NCBI RefSeq assembly: GCF_000150955.2
Contig: NC_011686.1
Coordinates: 638,472 to 702,471, forward strand
Direction: 5' to 3'
DNA length: 64,000 nucleotides
DNA from: Phaeodactylum tricornutum CCAP 1055/1
Lineage: Eukaryota > Bacillariophyta > Bacillariophyceae > Surirellales > Neidiaceae
Part shown: positions 20,602 through 30,411 of the stretch, one piece after another
How the letters are laid out: each line of letters begins with the position of its first letter
Numbering within the stretch: position 1 is the stretch's first letter
The notes under the pieces: generated by a model
Database searches by the model: none
What the model was told of the DNA's origin: nothing
What the model saw: the letters and a program-made list of their open reading frames with translations, nothing else
Position numbers and translations under genes: made by a program

Positions 20602-22251
20602 ATATTATGAAGTTCGCACATACGATTACACAAGCAACTATCCTCTATTACAAATAATTGCTTTTACGCTGTCTCGCATGAATTATGTTTTTAATATAGC
20701 TTATTTGCACAACCTGCCGGCGTATCGCGTTTTCTTTACTCGTTTTGGCAGTCAGCCCGATAGCAATTACGATGATAGACGCGCAGCTCTGCTTCGTTTT
20801 GCCTTCGTACAACGGGATACTTCGAAAGGGACGATGGAATTGAGAGGCTTGCAAGTATGGTTGACAGTAACGTCCCAACCGGAAGATATCGCGTTCCTTA
20901 GAATTTCAGTATTTTCGGAGGTATCAATCATCACATCACGGGTACACGTCCGTTAGAAAGAATCCCTGTTGATTTGCTACAGACACTAGCAAAGACAACG
21001 TTCATATACAGCCGTGACTAAATTCCAAGTCAACTTATTTTATATTAGCTGGCTACCGAGAAATCCCGACTCGAGATGAGATGCGAACTCCTCTTCACGA
21101 ACAATCAACTTCAATAGAGCTCAAGTAATTTTTGTATAGGGATGAGTCTTCTAACAATACCAGGTTCAACTGTAAACCGCTTTACAATTAGAGTAAAGTT
21201 ACTTGGCGATTACTGAATGCAAATTTAAGTGTAAGTTGAGAGTTTCTTCAAAACAGAAATCGAGATGGCTACATTAATTCAGAGACAGCCATGGCGGGAC
21301 CGTTAATTACTAAGAAAAAGAGTTCCGAAAATGTGTCTAGCTAGCTATTAGCGCATAGCTCCAACAAGTGTAATTTTTATCCAGTCAGCTGAACTATTTT
21401 ATCCGATTGTAAGTTATGACGCTTGAATAAATCCGACACTTGTGGCAGTTGGGGCAAGGAAAAAGAAGTCAACTACCCAGGATACCAATGATCTGGTAGG
21501 CAAATTGGTTCTACCCTTCATTTCTCACATGCTCATTGCTGCAATTTTCGAGGCCCTAATCCCAGCCTACCTCATCTTAAGAGCAGGTATCTCCAGTTCG
21601 CGAATGTAGTCACGCATATCCTGAGTGATCAACATAATTACCGTTATGTACCTCTACCATTTTATCCCTTCGGCTCCTTTTTTCGATGTGGACGGCTCTG
21701 CCAAAAAGTATTTAGCACATCGCGTGTTGACGCCAAAAAACCCTGTAATCCATTGGCTGGCAAAGGAACGTTGTGGTTACTTGAATTCACAGAAGGAACT
21801 TCGCTCCATGAATGAGGAACGGTCAAACCCTGTCGAGCTCGGGCTTCAATCAGAGCTTCACGACGGCGTAATCCATCCAGCTGGTCAGTGACTCAAAAGC
21901 AGTGTCCATGAAAGTCGTCTCAGCAGTGATCAGGTCAGAACTGTTATAACTTTTCAAATGCCCTACAGGAGTCACTAAAGATTGCAATGTGTGCTCTTTC
22001 AAGAACTCAGCGACCAGCTGCTCATGTGCGATGCTTTCTAAAATTGAGGGAACACCTGGATGGGGAACTAGATACCCCATTGGCTGCTTCTTCACTTAAC
22101 TGTTGTTTCCAATAGGAGCGGACCTATGCATGGTCTGGAAAAACGCACGTGAACGTTCTGATGGGTCCTCCGCTACCGATTCCGGGGCGGACAGATGCCT
22201 CGAACCCAAGGTTGCTACAGTCTTGAGGGGTACTCGAAGACAAGTGTCCGG
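20602..22251. other. 1.65 kb without a convincing gene
   Basis: ORFs here are short and resemble nothing I know. At 22096-22251 the minus strand continues the frame of the upstream bZIP protein for 51 codons past its TGA (see that gene). A further minus ORF at 21850-22095 begins with GTG and has no recognised domain. Confidence 0.4.
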
Positions 22252-24351
22252 TCAGATGGCACTTTCGTTAGCGACTGAGAGTTGATGATCTACCGCTACA
22301 ATTTGGTTTGCCTGCTTTAAAAGATCTTCAAGTCGTTTCTCTTCAGATCTCAAAGACATATTCATGATTAATTCAGTCGAAAATTCTTCTTGAAGTGCTC
22401 CATACTTGGCCTTCCGTCTCGCCCGTTTTCGCTTTGAGTAGATAGCGTCCATTTTGCGTTTCCTCTCATCATGTGTGAGGTGATCCAATTCAGTCTCGGG
22501 AACAACTTTGAGCTTTGCCCCACGTCGACCAGTACTCCTTCTGACAGGCCAATTTTGCTTCGAGCACCTTTCCTTCTCTTCCACCGCTCGGACGCATTCT
22601 ATTTCATCAAGTTTTTGAATTGTAAGTTCTCCACCAAGCCATTCTGGGAACCTGTGGGCCCTTAAATTATTTGCCTCCAAAATTTCTCGGATTTCCCAGC
22701 GAGAATAGCCAGAATGGATTTTAAAATGATCAAATGCGTAAAGACCGATGATTGTGGGAACCAGTCGCTTAAAGAAGGAAAACTTTTCTCCTGAGTGTAA
22801 GCATTGCACCAAATGGAGCTCGCGAAGGCGGCAAGGGAACGCTCGGCGAAGTAGGTCGGCTGGCTTAGTACGCCCAGTAGCACGATAGAAGCCGGGGTTA
22901 TCGAACATTGCAACAACAAGAAACCCTTCATCCAGCGATCGTTCGTTCTGCATAAGGAGAGAAAAGGCATAAAATGCACATCGAAGCCGTTCGGGTCCTT
23001 CGATCGTAATACGTCCTGGAGAGTAGCAAAGGCTCCCACGTCCACATTCGTCCTGAGGTAAATCGACTAGGTAGCGAGTCTTCCAAGCTTCAAGTTCTGC
23101 AGGCCCCAAAGCACCCTCGCCTGTCTGAACAATAGGCAAGAACACTCGGTCCTCATAAATTTTCACACGTTCCTCCCAGTACGTCAAAAAGCGCCTTACT
23201 GCCTTCATCGAATGGTTCCTTTCGTGCCGAATGAATAGCTCTGGTGGCGACTCTTCCTCAACTAATAGCGGCGCTCTTCGAATGGCCTGCAGATAGCCAA
23301 GCTTTTCCTTCTGCGGGATGAGCATTAGTATTCGATCAAATGAGCGACGATGACGTGACAAAGCACTTTCTGGCAATGAGTTGGCCTTGTTGTGCGTCGA
23401 CCGCCATCCGCCACCAAGGGAAGTAGGCAGGTAGGCCCGGCGGAATGAGTTCTGCTCGAGAATTTTACACAATTGAACCGCAGAATCGTAGTCGTGTATG
23501 TGTGCCTGAGATCCCCAGACACTGGAGAGCCCAGTTGATTTCCACAACCATGACTTCTTGCCGTCATGAAAGGAACATACGTGTATGTCCTGGACTGTGA
23601 GGGGCAAAATAGACCCAATCCAGCTCGTCAAAGTATGGTACAGGGCTTGGTCTACTTCTTGGAAAGAGGAGCATGCTGCTATATCTTCTCGTATCAGAAT
23701 GCGAATCGATTCGTTGCCCTGCTCGGATAAAATGGCCAACATGTAAAACAAGACCCGTCTTTGTGATAAAGCATCCTCGCGACCTTCGAACGGCGAGCAC
23801 CAGGGGTCCCAGAACAAGACCGGCAGAGATCGCGCCTCGGACATGGGAAGAATCACTAAGAAATTAGACTTGAGGGCGTCCTTCTCTCGCTTGGACAGCC
23901 AACCAGACGACGGTCCATAAGTATGTTCCTGTTGGGAACCAAACATCATCTCACGCTCGGTCCAATAGGAGGCCAACCGCTTGCTCGCAGCCCAAGGGTC
24001 CCCTCGCGCAGCTTTCAAAAATTGCGCAAAGTCTGGTGGGTTCTGAAAGTCGTCATGCGGATGGTTTCGTGTGCAACATGTCCTGGAGCGCTTAAGGAAA
24101 GACCGAAAGGCCTTTGTTACCTTCGGGGGCAAGAGTTGCATCGCCGTTGCCATTTCCGGAGTGAGAAACGTTTTAAAAAGAGTAGTTGCGTCCTCCTCTA
24201 CGGAAGCTTTAGAATGTCCTGCCGCTAAATGTTTCTGCAAAACCATATCAACCGCATGCTGCCATTCAGTCGGCGAGGATTTTTCCTGCTGACGACAGCT
24301 ACTAGTGTGCGAGTCATCCAAGAAATCGTCCAAGGGCGTTTTGACGGACAT
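22252..24351 (-). CDS. Sec14/CRAL-TRIO-like (two tandem domains) plus bZIP-like protein
   Basis: 699 residues from the first ATG (MSVKTPLDDF); the upstream frame is open but has no ATG. Two Sec14-like units are visible: about 105-316, ending YLPTSLGG, and about 370-576, ending FPEWLGG. Each has a CRAL-TRIO-N-type helix block (FLKAARGDPWAASKRLASYW; SMKAVRRFLTYWEE) and closes with the LP-x-x-GG-type motif of the family. A basic stretch (RKRKMDAIYSKRKRARRK, about 630-648) and a heptad series with Leu at most a-turns follow, aligning with the bZIPs of the paralogs at 30412 and 32885. The near-invariant basic-region Asn is Asp here and one heptad Leu is Glu, so DNA binding may be altered. Sec14 folds bind single lipids, so a lipid-responsive nuclear factor is inferred. 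Confidence 0.75.
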   Translation of the reverse strand: MSVKTPLDDFLDDSHTSSCRQQEKSSPTEWQHAVDMVLQKHLAAGHSKASVEEDATTLFKTFLTPEMATAMQLLPPKVTKAFRSFLKRSRTCCTRNHPHDDFQNPPDFAQFLKAARGDPWAASKRLASYWTEREMMFGSQQEHTYGPSSGWLSKREKDALKSNFLVILPMSEARSLPVLFWDPWCSPFEGREDALSQRRVLFYMLAILSEQGNESIRILIREDIAACSSFQEVDQALYHTLTSWIGSILPLTVQDIHVCSFHDGKKSWLWKSTGLSSVWGSQAHIHDYDSAVQLCKILEQNSFRRAYLPTSLGGGWRSTHNKANSLPESALSRHRRSFDRILMLIPQKEKLGYLQAIRRAPLLVEEESPPELFIRHERNHSMKAVRRFLTYWEERVKIYEDRVFLPIVQTGEGALGPAELEAWKTRYLVDLPQDECGRGSLCYSPGRITIEGPERLRCAFYAFSLLMQNERSLDEGFLVVAMFDNPGFYRATGRTKPADLLRRAFPCRLRELHLVQCLHSGEKFSFFKRLVPTIIGLYAFDHFKIHSGYSRWEIREILEANNLRAHRFPEWLGGELTIQKLDEIECVRAVEEKERCSKQNWPVRRSTGRRGAKLKVVPETELDHLTHDERKRKMDAIYSKRKRARRKAKYGALQEEFSTELIMNMSLRSEEKRLEDLLKQANQIVAVDHQLSVANESAI

Positions 24352-25107
24352 GTTCGGAAGAGGGACGGAGCAAAGCTTCCTTCGCTTTCGCGTTCGGAAC
24401 TCAACAGAACGTAACGCGATCAGAAATCGAATCAATGAAGATAGATGTGAGGCAGGTTGTACACTTACTGCACAGCGATATGAGGATCGCTTTGCCTCAG
24501 GGCCGTGGGCAGACGCGTTCTTACGATGCAAGTAAAATTGTACGAGTTTTGTCTCATCGCGATCGTGTCGGCAAGTACGTTATACCCGGCCCACACCCGA
24601 CAGGTAACTTGAAGGTCGTAGGCCGCGCGGAAGAATCTCCGAGGAATGCCTATATGATTCGGTTCGTCGCTCACAGTCAGTGTTTTCGTGTTCTCGATTC
24701 CGCACCGGTCGAACAAACCTAGACCGATTTCCAAGAACGGTCGTCCTCTTTTATAGTTACGGGATACGAAAGAGAACACCAAATCCATTTTTCGTGAATT
24801 CAAACTTCGCTACCGGCAGTTTTATGGACATCCTACTCCAATCAAAACAGAATTATATGCTTTACGGTAGCCTTGCACTGTTTGTCGTCATTTATCAACA
24901 ACGTTTGTATCCCTTCCCCGGCAATCAATTATTTCCGCTAACAAAACTACACTAACCTTAAACTGGCCCAACAGAAACGCATCGGGCCAACGTCCACCGA
25001 GGAAACTTTATAGGGGACATAAAGGAAGACACAAAAAGTTTGAAGTTGACCATCGATCATAACATTCGACTGGGCGCTCACAGTCAAATGTGTTTCTTCA
25101 CAGTGAA
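24352..25107. other. Divergent intergenic region between the bZIP protein and GT61
   Basis: Two genes are transcribed away from this 756-bp stretch, so it should hold both promoters. No repeats or RNA genes were seen. Confidence 0.5.
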
Positions 25108-26307
25108 ATGACCATGGTTTTGACCGGGCGTCAAAGTAAGCCTGCCCTCAAGTATAAGCAACTGGCGAACCGCAGTATTTTTCTGGTTGCTGTGCTAGCG
25201 CTGATGTCTTTCTTGTGTAGGTTCGGCAGCGTAAAATTCTTTGCGCGTTCGCCTCAGATATCTGCTTCCGTGCAAGCGCAGAATTCCAAAATGGATCTGT
25301 GTCTAAGCTTGCAAAGGACGGAAAATGTAACGACTGCTCAGTTTCGCAGTGAAAGACAGCTAGTAGAATTCTTGGAAGGTCCAGGGCTGCTGGAGAATAA
25401 TGGGAATGCCCTCATTGCCACCTGCAAGTTCCAATACAACAACCACTCCCGCCATTTCCCACACGCCATGCAGCAGCTGTATCGATGCCATTCCTGGTGG
25501 CTAGCCAATCCCGACAAGCAGCCATGGCTGGTTTTTAAAAGCCCTCAAAATGCCTTTGTAGGCGGCTTCTTGACAGCTCTCCGGGATGTCTTCAACGTTA
25601 CCATTGTTCGATTGCGACACAATCTAAAAGTGGTTCGTCCAAAAGTCGAGTATGCTTTTGGATCGCCATTTGCTGCCAACTTTGGCTATGCCATGCAATC
25701 TCCCCGCGACGCCATCGTATTGCGCGATTCTATTCTACACCACTACGATTTGCTCTCGGATCGTACCGGTGGTTGCCATCGCAAACCGAGTGTAGTGGGG
25801 GCGTCGGTGGAAAATTTAATGCGTGAGCCCTCAATCGGTATCTTGAATCGATCGCAAAGGACCGGCCGTCGCTTCTTTTCTGACTCTTTATTGCGGGACG
25901 CTATTCGGGAGCGATTTGGCCTGACGGTCCACATGATGACCTTTGACGACAAAAACTTTCTTCAACAAGTCCAATTCATGTCCGAGACAGACATTCTATT
26001 GTCTCCACACGGTGCCCAATTGACATCCATACCCTTCCTACCCCCGTGTGCCCGCATGATGGAATTCTTCCCCGTCGGATACCTCGTTCCCGAGTTTTTT
26101 GGCACTCTTGCGGCGGCCTCGGATGTAAGCTATGCCTACCTCTATACGGGGCAAGACCGCATCTCCGAAACAGCTACATGGATGAAAGATGCCGAATCTC
26201 GCCAAGCAGCCCGGCTATTTCCTGTTTGTCCAAATCTCGAGACAGTCATGGACAATCTGGAGGAGCAAATTGCTGCGTGGCGGACCTGTTGCCGAGGGAA
26301 AAACTGA
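25108..26307 (+). CDS. GT61-family (DUF563) glycosyltransferase, type II membrane protein
   Basis: About 400 residues. The frame extends upstream to a GTG, but the first ATG is at 25108 (MTMVLTGRQ), with a second at 25114. A single hydrophobic segment (residues about 21-39, FLVAVLALMSFLC) follows a short basic head, the layout of a Golgi type II glycosyltransferase. The C-terminal half carries the GT61 signature: ETDILLSPHGAQLTSIPF, then MMEFFPVGY. In plants and animals this family transfers xylose, arabinose or O-GlcNAc to glycans or proteins. The donor and acceptor cannot be read from sequence. Divergent to the bZIP protein on its left. Confidence 0.75.
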   Translation: MTMVLTGRQSKPALKYKQLANRSIFLVAVLALMSFLCRFGSVKFFARSPQISASVQAQNSKMDLCLSLQRTENVTTAQFRSERQLVEFLEGPGLLENNGNALIATCKFQYNNHSRHFPHAMQQLYRCHSWWLANPDKQPWLVFKSPQNAFVGGFLTALRDVFNVTIVRLRHNLKVVRPKVEYAFGSPFAANFGYAMQSPRDAIVLRDSILHHYDLLSDRTGGCHRKPSVVGASVENLMREPSIGILNRSQRTGRRFFSDSLLRDAIRERFGLTVHMMTFDDKNFLQQVQFMSETDILLSPHGAQLTSIPFLPPCARMMEFFPVGYLVPEFFGTLAAASDVSYAYLYTGQDRISETATWMKDAESRQAARLFPVCPNLETVMDNLEEQIAAWRTCCRGKN

Positions 26308-26660
26308 AAAATGCCACAAAGATCTGCTCTATGTATAGCGAATGCTGGTCCCACAATTACAAAAATATTAGGTCTTGGCATGTTATTGACTACTCTAGGA
26401 CTGGACAACTTAGTATGGCCTTGAAATACTTTAACAAGTGTGTTCGATTTTTAGTTTTTCGGAAAAGAGCTGTGGTCTCTTTCTCACGCTCTCTCGCGAA
26501 ATTCGTACAATTGCTCCCCGTGGAGAAACGATACCATACATAAGGGAGCACTTGTCTCCACTTTAACAAAAGGAAATCACAGCCATTACGCATTTGGGTT
26601 GGCTACTAGAGAGCTGGCTAGAGCTAGAGGATGTACTGATCGTTTCTTTTCTTTTTTGCA
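26308..26660. other. 353-bp intergenic stretch
   Basis: Nothing beyond likely 3' and 5' untranslated sequence of the flanking same-strand genes was seen. Confidence 0.5.
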
Positions 26661-28361
26661 ATGGGTTCCCAAAAGGGACTCAGTGAGTCCGGAGTAGGAA
26701 TTCCCAATTGGAGTCCGCCGGCGTGTATCGAGAGTATCACAAAGAAATCCTCCAACAAATTGGCAATAGCTGACCATGGCCGTTGCCGGAAGATGACTAT
26801 GGGACCTCGTCGCCCTGTACAAGGTAGCGAACTATCGTACCAGCCCGTGTCGATCGACGGCGAAGCAGAATGGGAGGGCAGTTGCGATTTACAAGGCTTT
26901 TCTGGAACCAGTCATGCAAGACAGTCTCTGCCCTCCTCAACAAGTTCGAGTCTCTCGCCGTGTTGCGACTCCGGTACAATTATGGCTTTTGGTGCCTTGG
27001 GCGTCTTGAACAATATGCCTTACGTCATCATGCTAGCCGCAGCGAAGTCGATTTCGGAAGGAGGGACCGCTTTGGTCTATTTGGCGAACGTCGTACCCGG
27101 ATTGATAGTCAAGATTTCGGCACCATATTGGTTCGACAGAGTCTCCTACCGCCGGCGTCTGTGGACTGCGTCCCTATTAATGGGTACCGCATTTGTTTTG
27201 GTGGGTCTCTGTTCTCGGGAGTCGATCGACGAATCATCATCGCAGACTGTTTCGTCGCGTACTTATGGGCAGCTTTTGGGAGTGGCCTTGATGAGTGTAC
27301 AGTGTGGATTGGGAGAAGCATCCCTATTGGCGTTGGCTGGCGGGATGGACGCGGCGGCTTTGACGGCCTTTTCGTCAGGTACCGGTGTAGCGGGCCCCGC
27401 TGGGTACTTGTGGAAAATTGTGCTCACGAGCAGCCTCGGATGGTCCCTCCGGCGGATCGCGTATACGGCAATCCTCCTGCCTATCCTTTACGCTGGAATC
27501 TACCAACGTTGTATTGAACCAATCCTTCGGGGAGACGCTGGGGACGTAGTTCCTGAGTACGACACCTCCCAATTGGAAGGACCGAGTATTCGCGATCGAC
27601 GTCCGGAAACGGATGTCCCGCTTGTTCCTGGAGAGACGACGGGATTGGGGGAAGAGCTACAAGTCGTTGACCGCAGTCGTAGCACTTGCGATAACGACAC
27701 ATCTCGCGAAGATTGCACCAACGGGAGCGATGCGTCGCAAGACCCACTTTTCACGGTTCCGATTGCGTCCATGACTGGGACGCAAAGATTTCACCGAGTA
27801 TTGTCACTGTGGAGGTACATTGTTCCTCTCTTTACAGTGTACGCTGCAGAATACGTTTGCCAAGCAGGGGTGTGGACCGCTCTCGGATTTCCCGTATCAA
27901 ACGCGGCCTCCCGGAATCACGCTTATCAAACCGCCAACGCGTGCTATCAAACGGGGGTACTGGTAAGTCGTAGTAGCGGCAACTGTTTCCGGCTAAGTCT
28001 TGTATGGCTCTGGATTTTACCTGGATTGCAAATCGTCAATTTGGTCTTTTTCACGTACGTCGCCGCGAACGCGCCGGATGCGGACACGGAGGGGGGACGC
28101 TGGTTCTGGTACTACACACCCACGGTCTTGTACGGTGCGGCCGTTGGAACTGGTTTGCTTGGTGGTGGCGTCTATATTCACGGATATCAGCGCGTGGTCG
28201 CGGACAGCACCCAAAAGGACCACTGTGAGTTTGCTTTGAGTTCCGTTTCGGTCGCCGAAGGTCTGGGGGTTGGATTTGCGGATATTCTGAGTTTGTGGTG
28301 GCAGTCCTGTCTGTACAAGGCCAATAATCTGGCGGGAGCCGTTGTCTCCTGCCCATTCTGA
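26661..28361 (+). CDS. CLN3/battenin-family multi-pass membrane protein
   Basis: 566 residues from ATG 26661. After a polar N-terminus of about 110 residues come hydrophobic segments beginning with ALGVLNNMPYVIMLAAAKSI, the family hallmark (human CLN3 has a similar NN-PYV-ML-AA block). A hydrophilic central loop (about 290-375) is followed by VYAAEYVCQAGVW, ACYQTGVLVSRSS and a GGGVYIHGYQ block, matching the second half of CLN3. CLN3 is a lysosomal or vacuolar membrane protein, linked in animals to export of glycerophosphodiesters and in yeast (Btn1) to vacuolar pH. In a diatom a vacuolar location is likely but inferred. No frame breaks were seen. Confidence 0.85.
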   Translation: MGSQKGLSESGVGIPNWSPPACIESITKKSSNKLAIADHGRCRKMTMGPRRPVQGSELSYQPVSIDGEAEWEGSCDLQGFSGTSHARQSLPSSTSSSLSPCCDSGTIMAFGALGVLNNMPYVIMLAAAKSISEGGTALVYLANVVPGLIVKISAPYWFDRVSYRRRLWTASLLMGTAFVLVGLCSRESIDESSSQTVSSRTYGQLLGVALMSVQCGLGEASLLALAGGMDAAALTAFSSGTGVAGPAGYLWKIVLTSSLGWSLRRIAYTAILLPILYAGIYQRCIEPILRGDAGDVVPEYDTSQLEGPSIRDRRPETDVPLVPGETTGLGEELQVVDRSRSTCDNDTSREDCTNGSDASQDPLFTVPIASMTGTQRFHRVLSLWRYIVPLFTVYAAEYVCQAGVWTALGFPVSNAASRNHAYQTANACYQTGVLVSRSSGNCFRLSLVWLWILPGLQIVNLVFFTYVAANAPDADTEGGRWFWYYTPTVLYGAAVGTGLLGGGVYIHGYQRVVADSTQKDHCEFALSSVSVAEGLGVGFADILSLWWQSCLYKANNLAGAVVSCPF

Positions 28362-28605
28362 AATCACCTGGGAAGGATTTAGAAAGGTATCGGGCGGTAA
28401 GTACGCTGATCTTGACTGAGAATAGCACAATTAGCAAGGAGAAACCACATGTTGGGTCGTTCTTTCAACGAGTGTGTCTCTATCGGCAGGCCAAAGATAA
28501 AATGGTCATAATTATAATTCCAAACACCCAACAAGTGATTCTTCCAAAGAAGTTAGTGTCTAGGGCATATGATGATATACGGTTGCAACGATGCTTTTTT
28601 ATGCT

Positions 28606-29259
28606 TTACTCCTGTCCGGCCTTGTACAGAGCCGACTTTTCGAGAGGACCGCGACGGTTGTGCACCTTGACGATGTTTCCGTCGGCGCTGAGCTCACCAC
28701 AGCGGCGCATACGGACGTATTCCTCGCGAGGGTATGAGGTGAATCCCCATTTAAGACTCTTGAGGATCTTTTGTCGTCCGGCAAACTTGAACTTTCCTCG
28801 GCGAATGGCTTCAATGACGTGGGCTTCGTGGGTGTCCTTGGATCGGACGGAGATGAGAATTTGTCCAATATCTACACGAGCCGCCACACCAATGGGCTTT
28901 CCGTACGAGTGCCGCATTCCTGAGGAAAGTCGATCGGCACCGGCGCACGACAGCATCTTATTGGCCCGCAGAACGTGGAACGGATGAGCCCGGATACGAA
29001 TGTGGAAGGCGTCCTTACCAATGTTCTTGGACAAATGCTTGTTAATGGCAACACGGCACGCTTCGAGTGCTTCGGAAGAGATCTGCTGCTTTTCATCGCA
29101 GACCAAATGCGCTACAAAGGGAAACTGATCCACCGGGGCTTTCTTGGCACCCACGTCGAAAATACGAATCTTCGACTCGGGCACACCACGGCAGTAGCGC
29201 GACTTGATGTAGGGCTTGTTCTTTTGGTAGCGGTAGCAACGAGCAGGACGGCGACCCAT
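28606..29259 (-). CDS. RPL10: 60S ribosomal protein L10 (uL16)
   Basis: 217 residues, full length for eukaryotic L10. The start is the ATG of [17 protein letters not shown]; the upstream in-frame extension is not conserved. The chain includes [18 protein letters not shown], the [14 protein letters not shown] block and IIS/ILISVR-type core of uL16 that lines the peptidyl-transferase region of the large subunit. Upstream on the minus strand a pyrimidine-rich tract ending TTGCAG (about 29303-29310) looks like the acceptor of a 5' UTR intron, common in ribosomal protein genes. Confidence 0.95.
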   Translation of the reverse strand: MGRRPARCYRYQKNKPYIKSRYCRGVPESKIRIFDVGAKKAPVDQFPFVAHLVCDEKQQISSEALEACRVAINKHLSKNIGKDAFHIRIRAHPFHVLRANKMLSCAGADRLSSGMRHSYGKPIGVAARVDIGQILISVRSKDTHEAHVIEAIRRGKFKFAGRQKILKSLKWGFTSYPREEYVRMRRCGELSADGNIVKVHNRRGPLEKSALYKAGQE

Positions 29260-29325
29260 TTTTAAAAAAGAGACTTGACAGTAAAAGTACGAAAAAGTGG
29301 GAGTGACTGCAAGAGCAACCAAAAA

Positions 29326-29855
29326 TCAAAGAAGGTCAGCGTGTTGATCGGTAAGAATTTGCGGTACAACACGATTGTACTCATGAGCATCCGGCAAACG
29401 TAGCCAGACGTGCAACGAACCACAAGGATGTTCCAAGCTGCGTTCTAGATATTGATCCCACGGAACGTAGGCAATCGTACGCACGGTTGACAACTGGGCA
29501 AACCGAGATTCGTCTGGAAGACAGGCTACCGCTGTCCGTTTTGACCCGTTTTAATTTCTATCAGCATCGGAAGCCATCTTTGGCCCATTAATAGTCAACA
29601 GCGTTGGTTTCAGTCCTTGATAAAACACTCCAAGGCCAGCAATATCGCCATGGTCAACTTACCACGCAACTTCTCGTGCGAATGGCAACACGGGACGAGG
29701 TTGGTTGTCGGCAACGTCCGATTAACGTCTCTGGATAGAGAACACCAGAGTCGTCGATAGAAGTCGCTAGAAATGTAGTAAAGCGGTAACTTTGTCCGCT
29801 TGTCTGAAAGTACTGGCAAAGTGGAACCCGAAATGTACCTGGTCTGTGCCAAAGC
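29326..29855 (-). CDS. Probable spliced gene of unknown function (last two exons)
   Basis: Two minus-strand open stretches join cleanly across a 131-bp intron. The upstream exon (about 29855-29663, LPLYYISSDFYRRLWCSL, then CCHSHEKLR) ends at a GTAAGT donor. The downstream exon (29531-29326, after an ACAG acceptor) encodes ACLPDESRFAQLST, YVPWDQYLERSLEHPCG and LHVWLRLPDAHEYN, then stops. The phases agree. The exon frame is closed upstream by TAG, which itself could be an acceptor, so the start lies further up and was not resolved. I do not recognise the protein. Its 3' end lies only 66 bp from the start codon of RPL10. Confidence 0.45.
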
Positions 29856-30411
29856 CTACATTTGCTGTTGGACTCTGCATGAGCCGCAATCATGACTACC
29901 GGTAGCCCATGGAAACGTCACATCTGTCGCAGAGAACACGAAAGAGTTTGCATTTTGAGTGACTGCCATTACAGCACGTACACTACTATGTTATTCGTGA
30001 CTCACGAATGCCGAAATTTACATTGTATTACAGTTAGTACAACTCCGTTTTCACAAAACGGCAATGATAAGGGGCTATTGTCGGATGATCTCTATCCTTA
30101 TTCGTCGATTGCGGAAAATGCCCGCTGGACAACGATTCCTCGATTTCAAGTGAAAGTCTACCAGGCTTTTCTCTGGTTTTTGCGGCAACTGGGCACTGGT
30201 GGACAAGCTGGGCCTATATGACGCTCGTCAGTCATTCGGCCTAGCTTACATTGCCTGTTCCACTGACTGCTAAACAGCACTGGAAAGGCAACCGTAGATA
30301 TATCTCAACCCGTACTATTGCACGAGGCGTTCATCCTTCGACACTCTGGAAGAACCATTCGTCGGATGTCGCACGAAGACCTCCGTACCATACTATACAC
30401 AGGTCATCACC
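29856..30411. other. Intergenic region, possible 5' exon of the gene on the left
   Basis: It probably contains the promoter of the bZIP gene at 30412 and may hold the unresolved start of the minus-strand gene. A plus ORF at 29892-30221 has no recognised domain. Confidence 0.35.

Noticed and set aside
26797-28430. Several 60-140-codon ORFs on both strands inside the CLN3 gene
   Set aside because: They are other-frame shadows of a clearly conserved coding sequence.
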